Source of the DNA: Brachycybe producta
Lineage: Eukaryota > Arthropoda > Diplopoda > Playtdesmida > Andrognathidae
Assembly (NCBI GenBank): GCA_036925085.1
Contig: JAUPFP010000031.1
Span: 1,054,001 to 1,118,000 of the forward strand
Length of the DNA: 64,000 nt
Direction: 5' to 3'
Both the position numbers and the translations under genes were made by a program. Below, one piece after another: positions 1-11,300 of the stretch (its first letter is position 1; every line of letters begins with the position of its first letter). The notes below the pieces were generated by a model. The model worked only from the letters and a program-made list of their open reading frames with translations, ran no database searches and was not told the origin of the DNA.

Positions 1-1308
1 AAACCAGAGCTTAAAAGTTGTTTTTAAAACGCGGAATAATAACTCATTGAGTTCTATTTGCTGTTTGACAGCTTTATATTATAATCATGAATTGCAACAC
101 AAAAGACGTCAAAAAGTGCGTATAATATTAATAATATAATATCTGAAGTAACTTTTTGAAGAAAAACCATCCATTTTCCCCATGAAAAACACCACCATTT
201 CCCAATGGGAAATCAGTCACTGAACCAAGTGAACCCAACCCTCCCCCTTACTTATATTTCCCTGAAAAATCATATTTCTTATTCATAAAACTACAGGTAG
301 ATAGCAGGAACTGATTTGCATAATTAGACACGCCCATTCGCCTAACCCCACCAAACGAGTGGGCGCTATACGCAATCGCGACTAATCAGAAACACACCAC
401 CTTTCATTCATTATACATGACCTCATTTGCATATGGTTCAAAGGTCAACTACCTTTCAACTGAAACAATGAACCTTTATTTCAATAATTGTCAATTGAGC
501 ACTATAGATGGCGCTGATTGACGGATCACTTGCGTCCACTAATTGGCCGCCAATCAACAATTAGCTGATAAATTTCCCCATCACAATTTCAGTTTTGTTT
601 ATTACTTGTTTTTCCTGGTTGGATCTTAAGATTTTTGCACGCGATTAACATTAATTTGTATGTCTATGATGAGAGAGACGGGAAGTGGTGATGTAAACCA
701 AACCGGAAGTGGACTCACGCATGAGTTTTATCCTGTCTTATTGATAAAAAAGGCAAATTTTTGGTGAATTAATACTTTTTATTATATTGAATTTGTTAAT
801 GACGTCATTTTCTGTGCAAACGGACGGTGGTAGGCCTTTTTTTTTGTATAATTTATTTGTTCCGACCACTTTCAATATTGACCTATATTTTTTTATTCTC
901 TCTGTCTCTTCTGTGAGTTTATTTAACATTGACACAATTGATACCCACAATAGATTTATTATTATTATTATTAATCGGCAAACAATCATAAAAAAAAATT
1001 GTGCAAGAATTTCTGAAATTTTTATTTGTGCAATAACCGCCCGCCCCCCCCCCCCCAAAAAAAAAATCATAAATGACCGTCAATGACCTTCAAATTAGAT
1101 AAAACCAGACTAAACTAAACGATTAACGTCCATACTTTATATATTTTATTTTTATTTATTCGCGCTTCTTCGACGACTTAACATCAAAAACGTATGACGT
1201 CATCTCGTGCTAGCGAGAGATGTCAATCAAACGACGGGGAGACCAGAATAAAAAAAAAAACTTCATGGAGATGACGTCATGCCGAGTTCTATCTCTCAAA
1301 TGAGTCAA

Positions 1309-1523
1309 TTAACAGGCAATTAGAAATCGGGACAAACAGAAGTTGGCTCCGCCCTTGTTATGACGACCGGCAACTTCTAATTGGTTTATTGTGTGGTTCG
1401 ACGTTGAAAAGGGCGGAGAGCATGTGACGTCAGACTACATAACCAACCAATTTACAAGTTGCCGTTCGTCATAAAAGGGTCGGAGCCAACTTCTGTTTGT
1501 CCCGATATCTAACTGCCTGTTAA
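1309..1523. mobile_element. TTAA-bounded palindromic MITE
   Basis: Two arms of about 85 bp form a near-perfect inverted repeat. The left arm begins TTAACAGGCA and the right arm ends TGCCTGTTAA. Both arms contain GGACAAACAGAAGTTGGCTC or its complement. TTAA at both outer ends suggests a TTAA target-site duplication, as made by piggyBac-type transposases, but no transposase is present, so the class is inferred. Confidence 0.6.
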
Positions 1524-1530
1524 ATTATTG

Positions 1531-1834
1531 TTTTTCAGGAGAAACTAGAATGTGTTTTAGAAACTAGATGGGTAGTTGAATCACTTAGGAATATTTTCAT
1601 GTAGATATCTTTCAAAATAAACTTTTTAGACAAAATTTAAAAAATACAGCTCTATTAAAGTTGGGCCATTTTCTCAAACTGACAAAAAGTTTATTTTAAA
1701 AGATATCAACATGAAAAGACCCTTATTCCATTGAGCTACCCTTCTAGTTTCTAAAATACATCCAAATCTGTGTTCATTTTTGCACCTGAAAAACAATAAG
1801 AGTTGAAAAAGCGTTTACACTTTATAGATGGGTG
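1531..1834. repeat. FB1 palindromic element, copy 1
   Basis: This is a member of the abundant family called FB1 here. Its left half carries a TTTTTCAGGAG block, then GTTTTAGAAACTAGA, then GTAGTTGAATCACTTA, then an ATATCTTTCAAAATAAACTT block. The right half repeats these in reverse complement: GATATCAACATGAAAA, TTGAGCTACCCTTCTAG, TTTCTAAAATACA, GCACCTGAAAAACA. It ends in GTTTACACTTTAT. It starts directly after the TTAA foldback element. No coding capacity. Confidence 0.75.
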
Positions 1835-2826
1835 CAGTCGTTGACAGCTGTTAGCGACTAAATAAATCTAACCTCTAACCAGTCCTTTTTTTTTCTTTGC
1901 GTGAAAAACCAATTGTTTTCTCCCTCCTTCTTCATTCATGACAATGCGGACCTCGCGCCACATGCTTCCAAAATGTGCACGTGCGCGTCCTTTTTTTTTT
2001 GGTAAATCTTTTATGTTTATTGTGTTTATATCGGCGGGCGGCGGCGGATTAGTTCATTGATCAAAGAGAAGGGAGGAAGTTGTCTTATACATTTTATAAA
2101 CATTCATTCGTAAACAGCTGAACTTTCTTCCTTTTGCTGCACTTCTTGAATGTGTGCTATTATTTAGAATAGTAATAAACACAATGCATTTTGAGCATTT
2201 TTCTTTTTGCTTCTATTTTTCCTCTTTGCCGAAAAATAGGTTCGAATAAATGGAGCTGAAGGAATGCAAAACAAATGAAATAACACGTTAAAAATACATA
2301 TAAAAACGAGGGAGCCTTTCTATATACGATGTCAAGTGACGTCACGAATTACTTATATTGCCGAAAGGAAGAGCAATAGCAATTTTAATAAGAACCGCCT
2401 CCTTTTATAATATGTAAAGTCCTATATAATCAAGTTGTTACAAAAGAAACAGGTTCAATTGCATCATCATGATTTATATAACGAAATGTGAATTTCTCAC
2501 CTGTGATTAAAACAATCAAAACATAATTTTAGTATTTTCTTTCAAAATAAGATTTTTCTTATAATTTTAACTAACAAAAAAAAACTTCCGTTTTATCCAT
2601 TTATTATAAAGATAACAAAAAAATGATAACCAAAACAAAAAATATCAATAAATCCCCAAAATTTGGCACTGTATCAAATTACAATATCATTATCATTACT
2701 GCATACCTTTTATTAAGTCCCACCCATATACATATCTTTCTCCCCCCCCAGACATGAATAATGAACTCTTCCAATGATGATGATGATTTGATGTGGAGGA
2801 AACACGAGCACGTGTTCAACTGCAGT

Positions 2827-3275
2827 AACTCCGCCTCTTATTCAAATCGTTGATCCAATCAAAATGAAGGATTCTTATTTGTTGTCCCTTACCCCCCTTT
2901 TCTTTCAACTCCTCCCATTTGATTACAATCGACCGTTTGACTCCGCCCCTTTGTGATTTATCCAATCCGATCAAATAGGATTCATGTTGCGTTCCATAAC
3001 TCCTCCCCATTCTCGTAAATCCCATTTGAATTACAATTTAACTTCTAACTCCGCCTATTTGTAATCACTGATCCAATCCAATTAAAGGGGATTCATTTTT
3101 CGTTTTTTAACTCCTCCCATCTCCCCATTCTTAACTATTTAATTACAATCTACCATCTAACTCCGCCCCTTTCTAAATATTGATCCAATCCAATCAAGGG
3201 ATTCATTCTTGTAACTCCCATATGATTATAATTTAAACACTAACTCCGCCCCTTTGTAGTCATTCTTCCAATCCT
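2827..3275. repeat. CCAAT/GC-box minisatellite, five degenerate units
   Basis: The motif AACTCCGCC (once GACTCCGCC) recurs at 2827, 2939, 3047, 3159 and 3242, a period of about 110 bp with a shorter last unit. Each unit also carries a CCAAT box (GATCCAATCAA or GATCCAATCCAA type) about 20 bp further on, and the longer units an ACTCCTCCCAT block. The combination of GC-rich and CCAAT boxes resembles promoter elements, but no gene starts close by. The function is unknown. Confidence 0.65.
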
Positions 3276-4261
3276 ATCAAACTAAGCCCAGTTCATTACA
3301 ATTGACAATTTCTTTAAGATTTTTTTTTTTACAATTTTCATATTAAGTTCAATTTAAACGATTACAATTATCAAAAAATTTATCAAACGAAGCAAATAAT
3401 TGACTTTTGTACGAGATTAAAAATCTTCTAAATTATTAAAACAAAAAAACACAAACCTTTCGTTTCCCTTTTCTGTACTATGATGATGCAGAATCGTTTG
3501 ACATCCATTCATTTCAACGACACATTTTGTACACAATTCAATTTCTGTAATGAAATATAAAACAAGAAAAAAAGGTCAAAGGTCGTTGGCTCTTAATGAG
3601 CATCTTAATAAGATAGGGGGTGGGGGTGGTGACATATTAGGTCACGATCTTAACCATAACAGCTGTTTTGACAACAATAAGAACAGCGGGCGCCGCGCGC
3701 GCGTGCTCTTCCCACAACCTCCCTCCCTTTTCAGCTTCAGAACTGACAAGTGATTTAATTGGTTGATTGACACACAAATCTACGATGCACGTGCAAGCCC
3801 CCCCCCCCTCCCAGTCATCATTACCTGCATACGCTACCGTAGATTGACTTACCCCGTCTATTGAACGGTCTGACCCGTATCGCCACTTTAACTTTGTCCA
3901 TTGCGGCGGCGGCGGCGGCTGCTTGCGAAGAATTTCTCTCTTTAAATCCAACGCGAGATTAATTATATCCTTGTTACCGCGAACCTTATATAAAATGTCA
4001 GTCTCTAATAGAACATCCGACACTTGTTCTATTATTCTTGTCTGATTTCATTCTTGTGTTGTTGTTTTCTTCATTGCGACTGTAATAAAAGAGGAAGAAG
4101 AAGAAAAAGACGAAGACGTTTTCAACACCAACACGGCAAAGACGCCATTTTGAACTTTTCGCTATTTTTTTCTTCTCATCGTTTCTTCTTTTCCTACTGA
4201 TTATTTTTCATTGGTTGTCTGGAACCTGACGTCAATGAACTGTGATGTCATCGATTACCTA

Positions 4262-4475
4262 CAAGGGGGACGACATAGTAAAAAAAATCATACACGAGAT
4301 TCACTTAGATTCACCGAGATTTACAGACTAGGGTATGTATAACAAGCTGTTTTACTTTTTACTAGCGTTTTACTGGATATTCAGAATAGAATTAAACTCT
4401 GTAAATACAGTAAAATACGGATAAAAATTAAAACAGCTTGCCATACTGAATGAGATTCACCCCATCGGCGAAACA
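4262..4475. mobile_element. FB3 MITE-like element, copy 1
   Basis: The left end AAGGGGGACGACATAG is followed by a block of ATCATACACGAGATTCAC type. The interior contains GTTTTACTTTTTACTAGCG and its rough complement, and the right part ends GAGATTCACCCCATCG. Related copies lie at about 45186-45385 and 57572-57765, with the same order of blocks. A similar but more diverged interior occurs at 4571-4690. Confidence 0.45.
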
Positions 4476-5373
4476 ACTATTGGAGCTTGCGCCTTCGCCA
4501 TGTTTAGACCATTTTCAGTTAAATTCCATATTTTACTTACGAACTAGATCGACTTAATTTTGAAGTTTAGTAGCGTATAGATATGGCACGCCGTTTTACT
4601 TTTTTCCGCGTTTTACTGAATTTTCAGAACTCAATTTTGTTCTGGTTGCATAGTAAAACGTGAATACAAAGTCAAAATATAAAAAGTTTGCTATGAATCA
4701 TAATGAATTTGATACTTGATTTTCTTTTATATTGTTTCCTTTGCGATCGCCGTTATATAAGTGCTTTTAGTCGGTGCTCTTCGGAAGAAAACTCCATTAT
4801 TCGACCTTTGTAGTTGCAATGATTATATGGAAGTCTGTTTGAGACAATTTTTTCTACTGTATCTTTTTTCAATTTAATTTTCGTCCTCAAATAATTGTTA
4901 AGAAATATTCAGTATTATTGCTCCAACTAATCAATTCTATTTTATACACTTCTCAATAAATATTGAGGCTTATATTAAACAAATTGATGAAATAAAATAA
5001 AGAAATGTGTCCTAATTGGGCTTCCATTTATTATACATGACGTCATTTATTATAATCGATATAGAAAAACAGCGTCTGCTACGATAATGTCAGTATTATT
5101 TTTATTGTATTTCGTGTGTTACCAGTATTTTATCGAAATTTGTTTGTGCTTTTATTGTTTTTTGTAGGTTTTGTTATTGCATTTTTATGTTTTACGTTTA
5201 AAAGTGTCATTAATTGTATATAGCGTTGTTTCTCAAATTTACTACCCTTCTTTCCCTTCAGATTGGAAGATTCCAACATTTCCCGCCAAAACACACGTGA
5301 CGTCGCCTTTATGTTGTTGTTTTTTCCCGCTATTTCTTTATTCCATGTGTTATTATGACTCAGTTTGTTAACA

Positions 5374-8300
5374 ATGAAGAAGGGAACACTTTTCGCTTAT
5401 TTTTCTAAATCTCCAAAGTCTAATGGATCTTCGCCTGTGACATCGACACCTAACAAGGAAAACAAAACGAAAACACCAACGTCATCTGTCAAGAAGGCTA
5501 AAAATGATGATAAAAGTGGTTCTAAACGTCAAAAGACGTCCGCAAATGGTATTTTGATACCAACCTTTTTTTGTCATTTCACTTATTTTATGTTAATTCT
5601 TGGCCAAATTATAGATGATTGTTCGTTTAATGTCGGTGATTTGGTTTGGGCCAAGTTAGAAGGACATCCTTGGTGGCCGAGTCTCGTTTGCAAGCATCCG
5701 ACATCTGGTCAACATTATAAGAAGAATGACGGGAGTAAATCCGCAACGATTCATGTCAACTTCTACGGTGATCCTCCGAGTAGAAGCTGGATCAAGGAAA
5801 AGTACAGTTTCGAACATTCAGAGAAACTATTGGATCGATTGTTTAGATGCTTTATTTGTAGGTTCGTTAAGTCATTCGACTCCACTGGAGATAACGGCGT
5901 AAAAAGCGGAAACTCGAAGCTCCTGAAAGCAATCAAAGATGCCGAAGAAGCTAGTAAACGTTCGCTAGATGATCGTTTGAGTTCTGTTTGTAAGGCGCCT
6001 TCCGAAGATGGTGACAACGCCGTTCAATGTTCGGAAGAATCTGATAATGAACCCGCAACTCCTAAAAAGGTTTTCTGTGCTTTCAACCATTTGAACGTTA
6101 TTTAAACCTGTTTCTTTACAGAGAAAGGCGAAATCTGCAGAGAGTTCGCAGAAAAGGAGACGTATTGTCGTATTAGATGACAGTGACTCAGAAGAAGAGT
6201 ATAAACCAAAGCCGGACGAGGATAACGAGTCCGACTCTATTGGATCTGATGATCTAGAAGCTGAAGATAGTAGTTTTTCATCTGGAAAATCTGTTTCAGA
6301 TACAGAAACGCCAAAAAAGGTTTTCGTTTATTCGATTAACTCGATTGTCGAAGTGATTGGCAACTTTTTAGTGGTTTTTTTTCAGAAACGCGTCAAGAAA
6401 AATGTCAAAGAATCAACGAAATGTTCAAAGTCGTTTGGAAAAACAGCAAAAGATCAGAATAATTCAATGAATTCGTCGTTTTCAGGGGAATCAAAGTCGC
6501 CATCTTCCGTAAGCCAGAAGACGAAAGCCAAATTGTCGCTGTTTGCAGCTAGTGAAGTGAATTATTTGTTCATTCAATATTTATTGAGTTTGTTTTACAG
6601 TTTAAACTTGTGTTTTTAGTCTTCGTTTAGCATTCAGGGCTCTGGTGACTCTGAAGGAAAGATCTGGACCCATCTGACTTTGGATTTCTTGAAGGAAGGA
6701 CAGAGACGGTTAGAAACTCGTTTAGAAATGGTCTTCTGATTCAAACGTCAACGTGTTTTGTTATTGCAGTGATATCAAAGGACGTCCCGAATCGCATCCA
6801 GATTACGATCCGAAGACACTTCTTGTTCCAGAAAAATTCAAAGCTAGCGTAACTCCGGTGAGATACAAATTTTGGGTTTATTATTTTTTATTATTATTTA
6901 CTTAAATGTGTTAAATTTTACGTTTTTTTAGGGCATGCGTCAGTGGTGGGATTTGAAAGCACAACATTTTGATGTCGTTTTATTTTTCAAAGTACTGAAC
7001 AGTTTTTATATTAGTTACCGAATCAGGGATTTGAAAGTAGCTTACATGTATCTTACTAATTTTGCTGTCGTTTCGGGGAAATGTTGTGTTGTTTCCTAGT
7101 CATTTTGAGATTTTTGGTGAAAGTTTGAAGACCATGGTTTTTGTGGAAGTTTTTTTTTGGTTATTTAAAAAGTTTGAAAATTTTAGGACCATTTTGAGTT
7201 ACGGAGTCGTTCCAAGTGTTTTGAGCATTTCAGGGGCTTGTTGTTCTTAGTGATTTGAGAAATCCTATATACAGTTTCAGAATTTTCTGAAACATTTTGC
7301 GAGTTTCATGGTCATTCGTAGAGAGAGTATTGGGATCTTTCCAAGACATGTGATATTTCTAGGAAATGTTCAGGTCATTGAACTGTTGTGTGAATCCAAA
7401 GACCAGAATTTAAGTTTCCTTTCGATTTTTGAAAAATTCAGATGTTATGATTTTATCAAAACTAGTTTTTGATCCTAACTCTTGTTTTACTTGTTGTGTA
7501 GTTGCTTTCAAAACACTGCGATAAACAGTTGTGGTTTTTTATATTAACACTGCAATTCGTTTGTTATTAAGGTTGGTAAATTTTATGAGTTTTATCATAT
7601 GGATGCAGTTACCGGAGTCAATGAATTGAACTTGGTTTATATGAAGGTGATAACCCTAGCTTTCGCTCTCTCGTTCGCACCTATTCAATATATGATGTAT
7701 TATTTTTAGGGTGATTTTGCTCACTCTGGTTTTCCGGAGATTGCTTACGGCCGATACTCTTCGTCTCTCATAGAAAAAGGTTATCGAGTTGCTCGTGTTG
7801 AACAGACAGAGAATCCGGCAATGATGGAAGAACGATGCAAGAAAAGTAAGATATGGGAATAAAGTCTCGTAATAAATTTTAAAGAATTAAAAATTCATTA
7901 ATAAACTAATTTCAACAAGAATTTTAACGACATTTCTATCTCGTTTGTTTTTTTTTAAAGTGAAACAAGTTACAAAGTTCGATAAAGTTGTCAAGCGCGA
8001 GATTTGTCAGATCACGACTAAAGGAACACGAAGATACGGATTTCTAGATGCGCAGACGAGCGAATCGAATCCAGCTTATCTTTTGGCTGTTACAGAAAGG
8101 GAGACGGACGGAGAAAGTAAATTCGGAGTTTGTTTTATTGATACTTCGATCGGCAAATTTCACGTAAGCGGAATCTTGTCCTCGTAATCTTGACTTTGTG
8201 CTCATCTGTTAATTTAGATTGTTTTTTTTGTTTATAGTTGGGACAGTTTCGTGATGATCGTCACTGTTCTCGATTTCGTACTCTTATCGCACACTTTGCA

Positions 8301-11300
8301 CCCGTTCAGGTTCGTATTTGACGGTTTTATTTTTTTAAAATAAAAAATTTTCTTCGCATATTTTTGATTTTTTTTTGTATAAAATTTTTGGTATCTGAAA
8401 TTGAAGTTAATCGTTTCAGGTTTTGTACGAAAGAGGTTCTCTATCGACAAAATCGATGCAGATATTGAAAAATTGTGTTTGTGATGCTATCGTCGATCCG
8501 TTGTTTCCAAAAACAGAATTTTGGGGATCGGAAAAGACTTTGAAGTATCTCGCGGAGGGCGGTTATTTCAACAAAGATGAAAATCCAAAGAATTCGGTTG
8601 TTTGGCCGTGCGTACTTCAGAAGATGTTGAGCGAAAGTACGAGTTCTTATCGGCACAAAGTTTTTTGTTGTTTTATTTTTTCATATTTTTTTCAGGTGAT
8701 TGCAGAGGGCTAACAGCTAAGAAGGAATTTGAATTGGCTATTTGTTCGCTTGGAGCGATAACTTGGTATAATTTTTATGTTTGCAGTTTCTCGAAACTCG
8801 TCTCGAAAAGTCTCTTAATTTTTATTTATGCGATAAAATTTTAGGTATCTGAGCGATAGTTTTCTTGATCAGGAATTGCTCACGATGAAAAGTTTCGAGT
8901 TGTATACTCCAGTTGATAAAGGGTCAACAAAAGAACCAGACTTAAATTCTGTTGCAAGTTTTTTTCGTGGCCGACGAAATATGGTGAAGATATTTTCTTA
9001 CAGGCTCAGATTTCACTTTTAAGTTTTGTTTCTGGCAGTTTTATAATATATATTTTTGAAAAATAAAGGTAGAAAGAATAAAGAAAACGACTGCCTTTTT
9101 TAAAGAAGTCAAAGAGTCACAAAGTTTGCCTGAAAGGGGCTAGACATTTTTTTAAAAACCGCAAATGTTTAGAAATTTCAGCAAAGTTGAATATCCTCCC
9201 CCCCCCCCCCATTTTGCTTAATGGTTAATTTTAAGATAGTCTTTCAGGTGTAAAATTAAGATAAATTAGAATGTGTTTCAGAAACTAGACAGCCAGCTCA
9301 ATCACATAAGAATATTTTCATCGTGATATATTTCAAAATTAATTTTTTTGACAAAATTTTAAAACAAAATATCTTCTGCTATTATGAGCGTCTTCTGCTT
9401 AAATTTGAGTGATTTTCAAGTGATTGAGTAGTTACCCCTTCTACTTTCTGAAATACTTCAAGTCTGTCGTAATGTTGCGCCTGAAAAACTGAAGAATCAG
9501 ATTTTGACGGATGTTTACACTTTAAAACCACCTTAAACAAAAGCAACTTACATTTGAAATAACCACAAGTTTAAATTATGAAGCTTTATTAAGATTGTTA
9601 ATCATTTGCAAAGGTTCTCGATGGCATTACTTTGAAGAACTTGGACATTCTACAAAATAATTCCACTGGAACATTAGAAGGGACTCTGCTTGTACGGCTC
9701 GATCATTGCAGCACGTTAGCAGGTGAAAACTTTTTTTCAAACTTGTTTTTCAACCTTCGTAATACAATTGCCTGATTTGCTTCATAGGGAAACGTCTCCT
9801 TCGACAGTGGATTTGCACACCTCTTTGCGATCCCGTTTCCATCGAGGAACGATTAGATGCTATCACGGACCTCTTGGAACATCCAGAGGCTGCGAAAGAG
9901 TGTAGCGCTCTTCTAAAGAAGCTGCCAGACATTGAGAGGCTTTTGAGCAAGTGCGAGATTATAATTGTTGCCGTTGTTTTTTGATTCGACAAATTTATTT
10001 GTTCTATTTTCTTAAAGGATACATGCGCAGGGATCGGCCCTTCGAAGCCGTAGTCATCCCGATAGTAGAGCGATGTTTTATGACGATAACGTTTATAGCA
10101 AGCGAAAGATTCTAGATTTCTTATCCGCTTTACGAGGATTTAAAACTGCGATCGAAATCGTTGAGCTTTTTAAACGATCATCTCTACAGTAATTATTTCA
10201 TTTACCGTGAAAACCCTTTTAAGATGGTTTAAGAACAGATGTTTTTCAAACCCTGATTATTCTGTTTTTCAGGAGCAAAATAAAGAGAAACTGGAAAGTG
10301 TTTTAGAACCTAGAAGGGTAGCTTAATCGCTTAAGGATATTTTCATGTTGATATCTTTTGAAATCTTTTATAGTCAAAAATTAGAAAAATATGTGCTTGA
10401 TTCACTTTCACATTTGAATAAAAAGCTTATTTAGAAAGATATCACCTTGAAAATGCCCTTCAGTGATTGAGCTACCCTTCTAGTTTCTAAAAACGCATTC
10501 AAGTTGCTCTTTATTTTGCACCTGAAAAGCAGAGTTTGACAATCGTATGCACTTTAAAACTATTTTAAGAACAATCCTTTATTTTTAAAGGTCGAAATTG
10601 TTAAAACGCTGCGTGTCATTAGCGGATAGTTCGGGAGGCGATGGCATGTTTCCTAATCTGAAGAAACTTTTGATTTATTTTGATGTGAGTTTCACGAGGA
10701 ATAGTTTTTTCTCTGTGAAAAACGTATGATTGAAACGTTTATTTTTGTTCGGTCACAGGATGCATTTGATCACGAACAAGCTAAAATTGAGGGGAAAATA
10801 ATTCCTTCAAGAGGTGTCGATAGTGATTACGACAATGCAGTCGACACCATTAAAAAAACTAAGCATAATCTTGATGATTACTTGGCGAAGCAATGCCAAA
10901 TATTTGATTGCAAAGTATAAAATCTATAAACACCCTTTGAACTCTGGTTATTATGTTTTTTGGGAGCAAAATTAGGAAAAATTTGGAATTGTTTTAGAAA
11001 CTAGAAGGGTAGCTCAAGAACTTTAGGGTATTTTCATTTAAAATAAACTTTTTTTTGGCGGTTTGGAAATGACCAAAACTTTAAACAGATCCCTAACCAT
11101 AAAAATTTCATTTTGAAAGATTATCAACATGAAAATACTATTCAGCTACTATCTACCTCTTCTAGTTTCTAAAACACATTCAATTTCGCTTTAGTTTTGC
11201 TTCTGAAAGGCATAATAACCAGAGTTCGAGAATCTTTGATGTCGACAACGATTTGCTTTATGTTTTGCAGGTGACGTACGTTGGCACCGCTCGCAATCGC

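Larger units (their letters stand above)
1..5363. other. Gene-free left flank of MSH6
   Basis: I find no supported coding exon here. The longest open frames are low-complexity or antisense to repeats. The stretch holds homopolymer runs (C/A run near 1039-1064), a GCG trinucleotide run near 3903-3918, a TTAA-bounded foldback element, an FB1 element, a CCAAT/GC-box minisatellite and two MITE-like inverted repeats near 4262-4690, listed separately. Seven perfect TGACGTCA octamers lie here (800, 1195, 1272, 1425, 2337, 4227, 5038). The MSH6 promoter should be at its right end. Confidence 0.6.

Noticed and set aside
3637-4023. 128-codon open frame on the minus strand with a run of prolines
   Set aside because: The proline run comes from a GCG repeat, the rest has no family resemblance and no splice or start context supports it.
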